Assembly (NCBI RefSeq): GCF_002483225.1
Contig: NZ_DLHL01000028.1
Location: forward strand, 76,262 to 140,261
DNA length: 64,000 nucleotides
DNA from: Gemmatimonas sp. UBA7669
GTDB lineage: Bacteria; Gemmatimonadota; Gemmatimonadetes; Gemmatimonadales; Gemmatimonadaceae
Reading direction: 5' to 3'
Below are positions 1-8,806 of the stretch, piece by piece (positions within the stretch are counted from its first letter, which is position 1; the number at the start of each line of letters is the position of its first letter). Made by a program: the position numbers and the translations under genes. Under the pieces are notes generated by a model. That model had not been told where the DNA came from and did not search any database. It saw nothing but the letters and a program-made list of their open reading frames with translations.

Positions 1-1205
1 ACCCGCACCACCGTGCGCTCAATCGTGCGAATGCTGGTGGAGCGAAGACCAATGCGTTCCACTTCGCCCTCGGTGGTTCCAACGCGCACCCAGTCACCCA
101 CGCGAAACGCGCGATCGGCCGCCAGACTCACACTGCCGAAGAGATGCTCCACCGTCTTTTGCGCGGCGAGTGCGACGGCAATACCACCAATACCGAGACC
201 GGCCAGCAGAGTCGTGACCGGATAACCGAACTGCGAGAGCGCCACGAGCAGCGCCACAATGGCCAGCGTGACACGCAGAATATTGGACAAGAGCGGCACG
301 AGTGTGCGCGCCTGACTTTGCCCTGTGGCCACCGCCGACTGCACCAGGCGCTGCTGCACCAGACCGATAATGCGCAGCAAGGCCCAGAAGAGGGCTATCA
401 GCGCGAGTCCACGGACCAGCGCCGAGAGAAACCCATCCACGCGAGGATTGAGCTGCAGCAACCCCAGCACCGGTAGCGCCACGATGGACCCGGCCCACAA
501 ACGAAACGGGCCGCGCAGGGACGCCAGCAACAAATCATCCCAGTCGGTCACGGTGCGTCGCGCAATGCGTCCAAGCACGGCACGCAAACCGGCGCCAAGC
601 AGCCACGACACCAGGATCAGCAGCGGCAAGGCAATGGCCAGCGCCACCCACTGCCAGTAGAACACGTTGAATGGTCCCTCACGCATCATCGACGCCGGCA
701 GGCGATCACGCAGAAACGGCGCGCCAAGCTCGTCGTACCAGGCATCGACCTGCGACACGGTCCCCGCAGCAAACTGCCAGCGCACGGCACCGCTGGTGCG
801 CGCCGTGCGCACGAGTCGAACCGCAACGTCGCCACCACGCGTGGCAATGCTGCCCACAACATCGCTGGTGATGTCACCGTCGGTGGTATCGCCAATGGCC
901 AACGGAGACAGCAGTGCGGGATCAAGCGCCAGTCGCTGGTCGAGCACCACCTTGAACCGACGGGCGAGCTGCGGACCGCGGCTGGTGGCTGACGGCGAAA
1001 GCGCGAGATAGCTCGCCGCGGCGTCAAAGTCGCCCGTATCGGCGAGACGCAGAAATTCCTGCACGGCCGCACGCGGTGAGGCCGACGACACGGCCGGCGG
1101 CGCGGCGCTGTCCGGGGCTGGCTTGGATGAACCGCCAAGGCCGAACTGTGCGGTGACAGAGGCAAGAGGCAGGGCGAGGGCGGCCAGCGTGGCCAGACCG
1201 ATCAT
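1..1205 (-). CDS. Mechanosensitive ion channel family protein (MscS-like), partial
   Basis: This minus-strand reading frame is open from an ATG at 1205 to the window edge, so the C-terminal end of the protein lies outside. The N-terminus looks like a signal peptide (MIGLATLAALALPLASVTAQ). A soluble segment of about 130 residues follows, then several hydrophobic helices, then the MscS pore and beta-domain signature: GLGIGGIAVALAAQKTVEHL and the segment around FRVGDWVRVGTTEGEVERIG. The family opens as a homoheptameric channel in the inner membrane to release solutes on osmotic downshock. About 400 residues are visible. The family assignment is strong. The start is less sure because only a weak G-rich tract precedes it. 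Confidence 0.85.
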   Translation of the reverse strand, partial: MIGLATLAALALPLASVTAQFGLGGSSKPAPDSAAPPAVSSASPRAAVQEFLRLADTGDFDAAASYLALSPSATSRGPQLARRFKVVLDQRLALDPALLSPLAIGDTTDGDITSDVVGSIATRGGDVAVRLVRTARTSGAVRWQFAAGTVSQVDAWYDELGAPFLRDRLPASMMREGPFNVFYWQWVALAIALPLLILVSWLLGAGLRAVLGRIARRTVTDWDDLLLASLRGPFRLWAGSIVALPVLGLLQLNPRVDGFLSALVRGLALIALFWALLRIIGLVQQRLVQSAVATGQSQARTLVPLLSNILRVTLAIVALLVALSQFGYPVTTLLAGLGIGGIAVALAAQKTVEHLFGSVSLAADRAFRVGDWVRVGTTEGEVERIGLRSTSIRTIERTVVR

Positions 1206-1361
1206 CGCCCCATGGGCCAGTGGGCCCCAAAGGTGGCGCGCCGGGCGCACCACGGGTCTCAGGCAGCGAAGCATCTCGCAAGATAGCCAATGACAGGGGG
1301 TTACCGAACCCGCGAGGCAAAGATCCCTGGGTCATTTTCCACAGAACCTGTCGCCGGGAAG

Positions 1362-1434
1362 TGACCGGGGTGGGGATCGAACCCACGACCTACGGATTAA
1401 AAGTCCGCTGCTCTACCGACTGAGCTACCCGGTC
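1362..1434 (-). tRNA. tRNA-Lys (anticodon TTT)
   Basis: The minus strand folds as a full 73-nt cloverleaf. The acceptor stem pairs GACCGGG with CCCGGTC. The D arm reads TAGCTCAGTCGGTAGAGCA, the anticodon loop is CTTTTAA with anticodon TTT, the T loop is GTTCGATC and the discriminator base is A. No CCA is encoded. It decodes AAA/AAG lysine codons. Confidence 0.97.
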
Positions 1435-1473
1435 CAACTCCCACGTGCGAAGAACAATGCAGACCAGAACAAT

Positions 1474-1509
1474 AACGGGGCGACCACCATGGCTGGTAGC
1501 CGCCCCGTT
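1474..1509 (-). terminator. Stem-loop downstream of the OmpA-type lipoprotein gene
   Basis: AACGGGGCG (1474-1482) pairs perfectly with CGCCCCGTT (1501-1509), and an inner ACCA/TGGT pair extends the hairpin. It sits about 55 bases past the stop of the OmpA-type gene and before the tRNA. The run of T after the stem on the minus strand is weak (ATTGTTCT), so efficient rho-independent termination is uncertain. Confidence 0.5.
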
Positions 1510-1562
1510 CTTGCTGATGCCCTGCGTGGCGGCCATCCCGGAGGATGGCCGACCGGACCCGC

Positions 1563-2225
1563 TTATTCGTTGCCCGAGATGGCGGCCACGGTGGCCGTAC
1601 CCATGCCAGCCGGCGTCTCGACCACAAACACCACGCGGCGGTTGAGCTCCGCACCGCTCTCGTCACCCTTGGCACCCGGCTTCACGAGACGGGTCTTGCC
1701 GTACCCCACCGTGCGCAGCGAGGCGCCATCGAGGCCCTTGCTCACGAGGAAGTCGCGCACCGCGTCGGCCCGCTCACGCGAGAGGCGCAGATTGTAGGCC
1801 GCGCTGCCCGCCGGGTCAGCAAAGCCTTCGATGGTGATGGTCGCGCCCTTGTAGTAGTTGGACGCCACCTGCGCGAAGCGCTCCAGCGCCGCTTCGTCCT
1901 GCTGACGCACGGCCGCATCGTCAAAGCCGAAGTGCACCGGCATGGCGAACTTCACCTGGTTCTCCATGGCCGTGATGCGCGCGCCGAACTCGTTGCGCAG
2001 GGTGCCCAGGTCGTTGCGCAGGGCGTTGAGGTCGGTACGCAGCGCGCCCACCTCGGTGTCAATCTTCGTGCGCAGCGAATCATCGCCCGCCACACGCTGA
2101 CTGCGCTCGGTAGACAGCGCCACGCGCTGCTCCTCGAGGCCCTTCCGCACGAAGCCCTTCGTGGCACAGGCGCTCAGCGTGCTCACCGCCAGCACCGTCA
2201 TCGTCGCAAACCGGATCTTCTGCAT
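1563..2225 (-). CDS. OmpA/Pal-family peptidoglycan-binding lipoprotein
   Basis: The 220-residue protein starts with a lipoprotein signal (MQKIRFATMTVLAVSTLSAC) with the lipobox cysteine at residue 20. A polar, heptad-like stretch suggests a coiled coil. The C-terminal OmpA domain begins near HFGFDDAAVRQQDEAALE and includes ITIEGFADPAGSAAYNLRLS, the region that contacts diaminopimelate in this family. It probably anchors the outer membrane to peptidoglycan. The ATG at 2225 was chosen because GGAGGAG stands nine bases before it; longer in-frame starts lack this and would add a non-signal N-terminus. It is monocistronic, with a stem-loop downstream. Confidence 0.9.
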   Translation of the reverse strand: MQKIRFATMTVLAVSTLSACATKGFVRKGLEEQRVALSTERSQRVAGDDSLRTKIDTEVGALRTDLNALRNDLGTLRNEFGARITAMENQVKFAMPVHFGFDDAAVRQQDEAALERFAQVASNYYKGATITIEGFADPAGSAAYNLRLSRERADAVRDFLVSKGLDGASLRTVGYGKTRLVKPGAKGDESGAELNRRVVFVVETPAGMGTATVAAISGNE

Positions 2226-2405
2226 CGCTGTCTCCTCCCATGGATTGATCGCTCTTGGCAGCGCGTCGTCACACTGTGCGCCAGCGCGCCCGCCACGAAA
2301 GGAAGGTCGTGCGCCAGGACCTGTGGCGCCGTGCGCTTCATCACGAAAAACCCGCCAATTTGTGCGAAAGGTGACAGCAGTCACGCGATTCGCATGAAGA
2401 AAACA

Positions 2406-3251
2406 TTACGGCGTGGGCTTGGCCAACCACTCGCCGCCGTCGACGACAAAGATGGCCCCCGTAATCCAGTCGCCGGCCGGCGACGCGAGGAAGGCCACCA
2501 TGTTGGCGATGTCCTGTGGCGTGCCCCAGCGACCCAACGGAATGCCCGTGCGGGCATACTCGGCCATGCGCTCTTCCGCGGCGGCAAAGAGGTCGGGCAC
2601 GCCACTCTCGGCCGGCGGCGTGAAGGCCTTGCGCACGCCCTCCGTCGGGATGGGGCCGGGCGCGATGGCATTCACTCGAATGCGATCGGGCGCCCACTCC
2701 ATGGCGAGGGTGCGTGTGAGGGCATCCACACCCGCCTTGGCTGCCGTGGCATGGGCCATGAGGGGCCAGCCCCGATAATGCAGCGTCATGGATGTGCTGA
2801 TGATGCGTCCCCCGCCCTGCGCCTTCATGACCGGATGCGCGGCCTGCGAGCAGTAGAAGGTGCCGTAGAGATCGATCTCCACGACCGAGCGCCAGGCATT
2901 GGGGGACAGCGTGGCGCTGGGCGCGTAGAAGTTGCCAGCGGCGTTGTTGACCAGCACATCAAGACGACCATGTGTACTGGCGACCTCCTGTACCACGGCA
3001 TGCACCGCCGCATGATCGCGCACATCGAGCGCCACACTGCTGGCCGCATGGCCGCGCTCACGGATGGCCGCCACCGCGGCCTCGTGATGTGCGGGTCGCC
3101 GGCTGGCCACGACCACGTGCGCGCCCAGCGCCGCCAGCAGTTCAGAGATGCCGAGGCCAATGCCGGTGCCCCCGCCGGTCACGAGCGCCACCTGCCCCTT
3201 CAGCAGGTCGTCACGAAAGACAGAGCGGAAATCGGCGGCGGGAGTAGTCAT
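2406..3251 (-). CDS. SDR oxidoreductase, 2,4-dienoyl-CoA reductase-like
   Basis: The 281-residue protein is a classical-size short-chain dehydrogenase. It has the NAD(P)-binding TGGGTGIG (25-32), NNAAGNF (102-108), Lys172 and the C-terminal APGPIPTEG. The usual YxxxK catalytic tyrosine is missing: position 168 is Ala within HATAAK. This pattern, with NNAAGNF and AMEWAPDRIRVNAIAPGPI, resembles 2,4-dienoyl-CoA reductases of the SDR type, which remove double bases-in-chain (conjugated double bonds) during beta-oxidation of unsaturated fatty acids. Tyr159 or another residue may take over catalysis. The ATG at 3251 lies ten bases after the rnhB stop, so the two genes are probably cotranscribed. 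The exact substrate is inferred. Confidence 0.82.
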   Translation of the reverse strand: MTTPAADFRSVFRDDLLKGQVALVTGGGTGIGLGISELLAALGAHVVVASRRPAHHEAAVAAIRERGHAASSVALDVRDHAAVHAVVQEVASTHGRLDVLVNNAAGNFYAPSATLSPNAWRSVVEIDLYGTFYCSQAAHPVMKAQGGGRIISTSMTLHYRGWPLMAHATAAKAGVDALTRTLAMEWAPDRIRVNAIAPGPIPTEGVRKAFTPPAESGVPDLFAAAEERMAEYARTGIPLGRWGTPQDIANMVAFLASPAGDWITGAIFVVDGGEWLAKPTP

Positions 3252-3261
3252 GGGTCGTCGC

Positions 3262-3888
3262 TCAAAACAGGGAAGGCTGTTCGTCGAGGCAGAAGCTGCG
3301 TCGATGATGGGCCGTGAGCCCGTGTTGCGCCAGCGCCGCGCGGTGCACCGCGGTCCCGTAGCCCGCGTTTCGCTCCCAGGCATACACCGGATAGCGCCCG
3401 GCGAGGGCCTGCATGAGCCGATCACGTGTGACCTTGGCCACGATGGAGGCGCAGGCAATCGCGTAGCACTTGCTGTCGCCTTTCACGACCGCCGTGTGTA
3501 CGCAGCCCAAGGTGCGAAGCGGTTTGCCATCCACCAGCACATGCTGGGGCTGCTGTCCCAATCGCCGATGCAATTGGGCCAGCGCACGCTGCATGGCCAG
3601 CACGGTGGCGTGATAGATGTTGAGCTGATCAATCTCACGCACGCTGGCGGCGCCAAGGCCGATGGCTATAGCCCGTTCGCGAATGCGAAGCGCCAGCGCC
3701 CGCCGCACCTCCGGCGTGAGCTGCTTGGAATCGTCCACGCCGGCAATGGCCCGCTGCTCGGCGGGCATGACAAGGGCACATGCGACAACGGGGCCCGCAA
3801 GCGGGCCCCGTCCAACTTCGTCCACCCCGGCCAGTACCGGCCCGTGGACTGCACGCAGGTTGCGCTCGATGGGGCTCCAACGCGCCAT
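3262..3888 (-). CDS. rnhB: Ribonuclease HII
   Basis: The 208-residue protein has all the marks of RNase HII: VDEVGRGPLAGPVVA with catalytic Asp23 and Glu24, LVDGKPL with Asp120, KGDSK with Asp138, and ASIVAKVTRDRLM. The enzyme nicks RNA in RNA-DNA hybrids and removes single ribonucleotides misincorporated in DNA, using Mg or Mn. Its length is typical. It follows rplS at a 15-base gap, the order found in many bacteria (trmD-rplS-rnhB), although here trmD is 45 kb away. Confidence 0.97.
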   Translation of the reverse strand: MARWSPIERNLRAVHGPVLAGVDEVGRGPLAGPVVACALVMPAEQRAIAGVDDSKQLTPEVRRALALRIRERAIAIGLGAASVREIDQLNIYHATVLAMQRALAQLHRRLGQQPQHVLVDGKPLRTLGCVHTAVVKGDSKCYAIACASIVAKVTRDRLMQALAGRYPVYAWERNAGYGTAVHRAALAQHGLTAHHRRSFCLDEQPSLF

Positions 3889-3903
3889 CGATGCGTCGCC
3901 GCC

Positions 3904-4269
3904 TTACTTGGCGGTCTGCGACTTGTGAACGACCTTGCGCTCCTTGATGCGGGCGGCCTTGCCCGTCACGTCGCGCAGGTAGTACAGCTTGGCACGACGC
4001 ACCGCACCACGACGCACGACGATGATGTCAGCAAGCATCGGGCTGTGCACCGGGAAGATGCGCTCCACACCCACGCCATTCGACACCTTGCGGACAGTGA
4101 ACGTCTCGCTGACGCCAGCGCCACGACGGGCGATGACCACGCCTTCGAAGGCCTGGATGCGTTCCTTGTCGCCTTCCTTCACTCGCACATTCACGCGCAC
4201 CGTGTCGCCGGCGCGGAACGGAGTGACGGTCTTCATCCACTCCTTCTGGGTTTCGATAAACGGGTGCAT
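3904..4269 (-). CDS. rplS: 50S ribosomal protein L19
   Basis: The 121-residue protein matches L19 throughout: FRAGDTVRVNVRVKEGDKER, IQAFEGVVIARRG, TFTVRKVSNGVGVERIFPVH and the basic RRAKLYYLRDVTGKAARIKE. L19 lies at the 30S-50S interface. The start MHPFIETQKEW gives the usual length; the longer in-frame extension upstream has no family support. Transcription probably starts in the intergenic region shared with the divergent prolyl oligopeptidase gene. The unusually long leader contains several hairpins described separately. Confidence 0.97.
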   Translation of the reverse strand: MHPFIETQKEWMKTVTPFRAGDTVRVNVRVKEGDKERIQAFEGVVIARRGAGVSETFTVRKVSNGVGVERIFPVHSPMLADIIVVRRGAVRRAKLYYLRDVTGKAARIKERKVVHKSQTAK

Positions 4270-4628
4270 CGTGCAACTCCAGGACATCACGCAGGATGTC
4301 CGATTCGAAGGGCTACGGATCCGTCTGACGTTCCCGCGCGATGTCACAGGACGTGACGGAGCGCGATCGAACGACACACGGTGCGAGAGGCCTCGACGCG
4401 CACACCGGAAGCGAAGTCTTCCGGGTCGATACCGACGGGGCATCGCCACTGTCCGGGTATGGACAGGACTGTCACGGGCACCGCTGTAACGGGTACAGCG
4501 GCTTGCCCCCGTTTCCGGGGGAGCTTTGAAACATAGCCCTGCCCCCCGCTTTCATGCCAGTGGTCCCCGCCCGCGCCACCCGCCATGTTCCGGAGGCTGC
4601 CATTCCGACCCACTCCAGCACTCTCCCA
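4270..4628. promoter_or_regulatory. Divergent intergenic region with three hairpins (rplS leader / peptidase upstream)
   Basis: No gene is seen here. The region between divergent rplS and the prolyl oligopeptidase gene holds three consecutive stem-loops: CTGTCC/GGACAG (4449-4466), CCGCTGTA/TACAGCGG (4481-4501) and CCCCCG/CGGGGG (4506-4521). On the minus strand they would lie 180-250 bases into an rplS leader. On the plus strand they would lie just before the peptidase gene. A ribosomal-protein leader is possible but unproven. Confidence 0.35.
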
Positions 4629-6701
4629 ATGCCCCCCGAACGCCCTCTGCCCTACCCCGTCACCCGTCGTGTTGATCAGGTCGACCACTACCACGGAACG
4701 CCGGTGGCCGATCCATTCCGCTGGCTGGAAGACGACCGCTCGCCCGAGACGGCCGAGTGGGTGGGCGCCCAGAATGCCGTTACCGCCGCGTGGCTGGCGG
4801 GCATTCCCTGGCGCGACGCGCTGCGAGACCGCCTCGCGACCCTGGTCAACTATCCCCGAAGCTCCGCCCCGGAGCAGAAGGGGCCGTGGCTCCTGTACGC
4901 GCGCAACGACGGCCTGCAGAACCAGCCCGTGTACTACATCCGCCGCGGTGAGGAGGGACCTGAGGAGCTGCTGCTTGACCCCAACCAGCTCTCGCCCGAC
5001 GGTACCACGCGGGTGGCCGGACTCACCTTCGACCGGCAGGCGCGCTACATCGCCTACATGGTGAGCCACGCCGGTTCCGACTGGCAGCAGATTCGCGTGC
5101 TCGATCTGGCCACCCGACGCGACCTCCCCGATGTCATCGACCGGGTGAAGGTCTCAGGCATCGCCTGGCACGGCGACGGGTTCTACTACAGCCGGTACCC
5201 GGAACCGGCGGCAGACGCCGGCGAGTACTCGGCGCGCAACGAAGATCATCAAGTGTATTTCCACGCGCTCGGCACCACGCAGGACGCCGACACGCTGGTG
5301 TACCACGACCCCGAACATCCACAGCGCTTTCATCTGCTCGGCACGACCGAAGACGAGCGATTCGCCGTGTTGTCCGTGAGCGACCGCGGCCAAGGCAAGG
5401 ACGGCAACGCGCTGCTGGTGCGTGACCTCTCGGTGGCCGACGCACCCTTTGTGCCGGTGTGGCCGCACTTCGATGATCAGATGTCTGTGCTGGACAATGA
5501 TGGTGACACGCTGCTGGTGCTCACCAATCGTGGCGCGCCCAATCAGCGCGTGGTGCGCATCGACCCGCGACATGCCGATGAAGCTGAGTGGCAGGACGTC
5601 ATCCCCGAGCACACCGACCCACTCGAGAACGTGAGCCTGGCCGGCGGTCGTCTCTTTGCCAGCTACCTGCACGACGTGACCTCGCGCGTGGAAGCCTGGC
5701 GCTATGACGGCACCCGCGAGCGGGAGGTGCAACTGCCCGGCCTCGGCACGGCCATGGGCTTCATGGGTGAGCGGGATGCAACGTCCGTGTGGTACACCTT
5801 CACCTCGTTTACCGCGCCGGCCACGGTGTATCGCTATGTCCTGGCCAGCGGCGAGAGCACGGTGTATCGCGCGGTGACCCTCCCGTTCGACCCCTCGGCG
5901 TTCGAGACGCGTCAGGTGTTCGTGACGAGCAAGGATGGCACACGGGTGCCCGCGTTCATTGTAGCGCGTCGTGGTCTGGTGCTCGATGGCAACAACCCGA
6001 CCATCCTCTATGGGTACGGCGGATTCAACGTCTCACTGCCGCCGCAGTTCAGCGCGATGCGGGTGGCATTCCTCGAGCAGGGCGGCGTGTACGTGCAGGC
6101 GAACCTGCGTGGCGGCGGCGAGTACGGCGAGGCCTGGCATCAGGCCGGGATGAAGGCCAACAAGCAGAACGTCTTCGACGATGCCATTGCCGTGGCGGAG
6201 TGGCTGATTGCCGAGGGCTACACGCGCAGCGAACGCCTGGCCATTCAGGGCGGATCAAACGGCGGTTTGCTGGTCGGAGCCATCATGACCCAGCGGCCCG
6301 AGCTCGCGCGCGTGGCGTTGCCGAGTGTGGGTGTGATGGACATGCTGCGCTTTCACACGTTCACCATCGGATGGAACTGGATTGCCGACTACGGCTCCAG
6401 TGATGACCCGGAGGAGTTCCGCGTGCTGTATGCGTACTCCCCGCTGCACAACCTGAAGGATGGGGTGGACTATCCGGCCACTCTCATCACCACGGCCGAC
6501 CACGACGATCGTGTGGTGCCGGCACACTCCTTCAAGTTTGCGGCGCGGCTACAGGAAGCGCATGGCGGCACGGCGCCGGTGCTCATTCGCATTGAGACAC
6601 AGTCAGGGCACGGGGCCTCCTCGCTCAGCAAGCAGATCGAGGAGGCCGCCGATGTGTACGCCTTTGTGCTGGCCAACATGGGCGTGACGCCCTCACTCTA
6701 G
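4629..6701 (+). CDS. Prolyl oligopeptidase family serine peptidase (S9A)
   Basis: The 690-residue protein begins with the family hallmark YPVTRRVDQVDHYHGTPVAD followed by PFRWLEDD. It has an N-terminal seven-bladed propeller and a C-terminal alpha/beta-hydrolase domain. The nucleophile is Ser543 in QGGSNGGLLVGA; the acid is in TTADHDDRVVP and the histidine in QSGHGASS. It cleaves short proline-containing peptides after Pro. There is no signal peptide, so it is probably cytoplasmic. An ATG at 4554 is also in frame and would add 25 unlikely residues; neither start has a clear ribosome-binding site. The shorter form fits the family length. Confidence 0.93.
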   Translation: MPPERPLPYPVTRRVDQVDHYHGTPVADPFRWLEDDRSPETAEWVGAQNAVTAAWLAGIPWRDALRDRLATLVNYPRSSAPEQKGPWLLYARNDGLQNQPVYYIRRGEEGPEELLLDPNQLSPDGTTRVAGLTFDRQARYIAYMVSHAGSDWQQIRVLDLATRRDLPDVIDRVKVSGIAWHGDGFYYSRYPEPAADAGEYSARNEDHQVYFHALGTTQDADTLVYHDPEHPQRFHLLGTTEDERFAVLSVSDRGQGKDGNALLVRDLSVADAPFVPVWPHFDDQMSVLDNDGDTLLVLTNRGAPNQRVVRIDPRHADEAEWQDVIPEHTDPLENVSLAGGRLFASYLHDVTSRVEAWRYDGTREREVQLPGLGTAMGFMGERDATSVWYTFTSFTAPATVYRYVLASGESTVYRAVTLPFDPSAFETRQVFVTSKDGTRVPAFIVARRGLVLDGNNPTILYGYGGFNVSLPPQFSAMRVAFLEQGGVYVQANLRGGGEYGEAWHQAGMKANKQNVFDDAIAVAEWLIAEGYTRSERLAIQGGSNGGLLVGAIMTQRPELARVALPSVGVMDMLRFHTFTIGWNWIADYGSSDDPEEFRVLYAYSPLHNLKDGVDYPATLITTADHDDRVVPAHSFKFAARLQEAHGGTAPVLIRIETQSGHGASSLSKQIEEAADVYAFVLANMGVTPSL

Positions 6702-6733
6702 ACGGCACGCGTCGTCGCGCCCCGTCGGAGCGA

Positions 6734-8722
6734 TCAACGCTTCGTGAAGGGGCGCGGCTCGGGAAGCTGTTCGGCGAAACGCCAGGGGGCCGCGCCACTT
6801 CGGGAGAGCGGTACCCTGGCAAGCCGTGCGCGCACCATGGCAATGGGCATCGGCCCGCCGCGATAGATGGCGTCATGGAACTCGCGATCCTTCATCTTGC
6901 CGCTCATGACCAGTTCCTTGTAGAGCGCGCGCAACTGCAGGCCACCCAGCATGTAGGCTGCCTGATAGATGGGCGAATAGCTGCCATTGAACGAGCGGCG
7001 CACTTCAGCCTCGGAGTTGGCGCGCTCGAACGGCACCTTGTCCACCAGATATTCGATGCACTGTTCGGGTGTCATCTTGCCCAGGTGGAAGCTGAGCGAG
7101 AACACGATGCGCGCGCTGCGGTGCATGCGCCACGCAAGCGCGCCCAGCCGATCTTCGGGCGTGACGTGGAAGTCGCGATCCCAGAGGAACATCTCCCAGT
7201 ACAGCGCCGCACCCTCGTTCCAGAACGGCGTGTTGAACATGCGCCGATGACTGTTGTAGCGCGCCGTCATGAAACCCTGCAGATGATGGCCAGGGTTGAG
7301 CTCGTGAAACACGACGGCGCGTGAGAAGTGCGGGTTGTTGCCCCGCAGGCTCATGGCCTTCTCCTCGTCGGTCATGTCATTGGTGGGATAGCTCACGAGA
7401 ATGCTTTCGCCACCCAGGAAGAACGGACTCACGCGCTGACGTTCCGGCGACAACATCTCCATGCGCCAGTCCTCACGCGCGAGCGCGGGAATGGTGATCC
7501 AGTCATGCCTGGCGAAGAACGCGTCGGCCTCGTTCGCCAGATCACGAATGAGATCGATCTGCTTGCCAGGCTCCACGTAGGTGTTCTTCACACGCTCCAT
7601 GGCCGCCTTCCAGTCGTCACCCAGTCCCATTTCGCGCGCCGCCTTCTTGGCCTCGGCCTCACTGAACGCATACTCGCGTTCCGCAATGGCAATGAGCTCA
7701 TCGGCCGTGTAGGGAATCATCGCGTGACGGAGGTCCATGGCCAGGCCGTCGGCCCCGATGGGGTCGCCGATGATGGGCTCGTTGGCCTGCGCCGCGTTGC
7801 GGGCACCAGCCGCGGCAGCGGCGCCACCTGGCCCGCCGCCTTGCGCCCCGCCCTGCCCCGGCGCCGCATTGCCGCTCGCTACCACGGCCGGTGCTTGGAT
7901 GCCCACCAGACGCTGCCGAATGGTCTGCGCATAGCGGCGCAGACTTTCGTCGAGCTTCTGATACGGATTGCTGACCCACCAACTGAACAGCGGGTCGTAG
8001 CCGTTGTAGTAGCGATACCAGATGCCGACCGTGTTGCGCAGCACATCGAGGCGCTCGGCGGCACGGTTGGCCACCGTACGCGACACACGCGGCGCGGCCG
8101 GTCGCGCGGCACGCGACGAGTCACCGGCAGCGGCACGTTGTGGCGCGCTACTCGCTTCGAGCGTTTGCCGCAGGCTGTCCACCTGTTTGGTGAGCGTGGC
8201 AAGCAGACGCGCCGATTGTTGCGCGTTCACCGTGACCAGGTCACGCCGCGTTTCCTGCAGGGCCAGCAATTGATCGCCAAATGGCAGCAGCGGCGCGACC
8301 TCCGCCAACTGCCGGTCTTCCCGATCCATGAGCTCGAGCTCATAGCGCAGGTGGTTGTCGAGCAACACATAGTCCACCTTGCCTTCCTGCGACAGCTTGT
8401 CGAAATCCGACTCGGCCAGTCGCTTGCGCCAGTTCTCCCAGAAGGCGCGCATGCGCGTCCGCTGCGAACGCGAGTCCGGTGCATCGTAACGACGCTGCAG
8501 GGCCTGCTGATCAGCCGAGAAACGGGAAATGACATCGGCCAGCTCGCTCGTGGTGCTGCCGCGCAAGGCCGCCAACGACGGGACACTCGCCGTCGGGTCT
8601 GCAGGGAACTCCTGGCGCGTGGTGGGCTTTACACCGCCAGGTTGGGCGATGGCTGCCTTGGTACTGGCGAGGCTGGGGAGCAGCAGGGATCCGGCAAGCA
8701 GCAGGCGCAGGCGATCAGTCAC
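6734..8722 (-). CDS. DUF885 domain-containing exported putative metallopeptidase
   Basis: The protein of about 662 residues has a signal peptide (MTDRLRLLLAGSLLLPSLAS, counting GTG at 8722 as Met) and a large DUF885 domain. Near the C-terminus it carries the zinc-metallopeptidase-like signature VFHELNPGHHLQGFM followed by FWNEGAALYWEMFLWD, both typical of DUF885. A Gly/Ala-rich linker interrupts the middle. The GTG start at 8722 is preceded by GGAGAC; another GTG at 8782 would place 20 residues before the signal peptide and lacks a binding site. Likely periplasmic; substrate unknown. It is convergent with the peptidase gene to its left. Confidence 0.87.
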   Translation of the reverse strand: MTDRLRLLLAGSLLLPSLASTKAAIAQPGGVKPTTRQEFPADPTASVPSLAALRGSTTSELADVISRFSADQQALQRRYDAPDSRSQRTRMRAFWENWRKRLAESDFDKLSQEGKVDYVLLDNHLRYELELMDREDRQLAEVAPLLPFGDQLLALQETRRDLVTVNAQQSARLLATLTKQVDSLRQTLEASSAPQRAAAGDSSRAARPAAPRVSRTVANRAAERLDVLRNTVGIWYRYYNGYDPLFSWWVSNPYQKLDESLRRYAQTIRQRLVGIQAPAVVASGNAAPGQGGAQGGGPGGAAAAAGARNAAQANEPIIGDPIGADGLAMDLRHAMIPYTADELIAIAEREYAFSEAEAKKAAREMGLGDDWKAAMERVKNTYVEPGKQIDLIRDLANEADAFFARHDWITIPALAREDWRMEMLSPERQRVSPFFLGGESILVSYPTNDMTDEEKAMSLRGNNPHFSRAVVFHELNPGHHLQGFMTARYNSHRRMFNTPFWNEGAALYWEMFLWDRDFHVTPEDRLGALAWRMHRSARIVFSLSFHLGKMTPEQCIEYLVDKVPFERANSEAEVRRSFNGSYSPIYQAAYMLGGLQLRALYKELVMSGKMKDREFHDAIYRGGPMPIAMVRARLARVPLSRSGAAPWRFAEQLPEPRPFTKR

Positions 8723-8806
8723 GACGGGTCTCCGGGTGGGCAGCAGAAGCAGCGGGTCGGGCAGAATCTGCGGCACCGCCACGTTTTGTGCAGGGGCAGC
8801 CGACGA

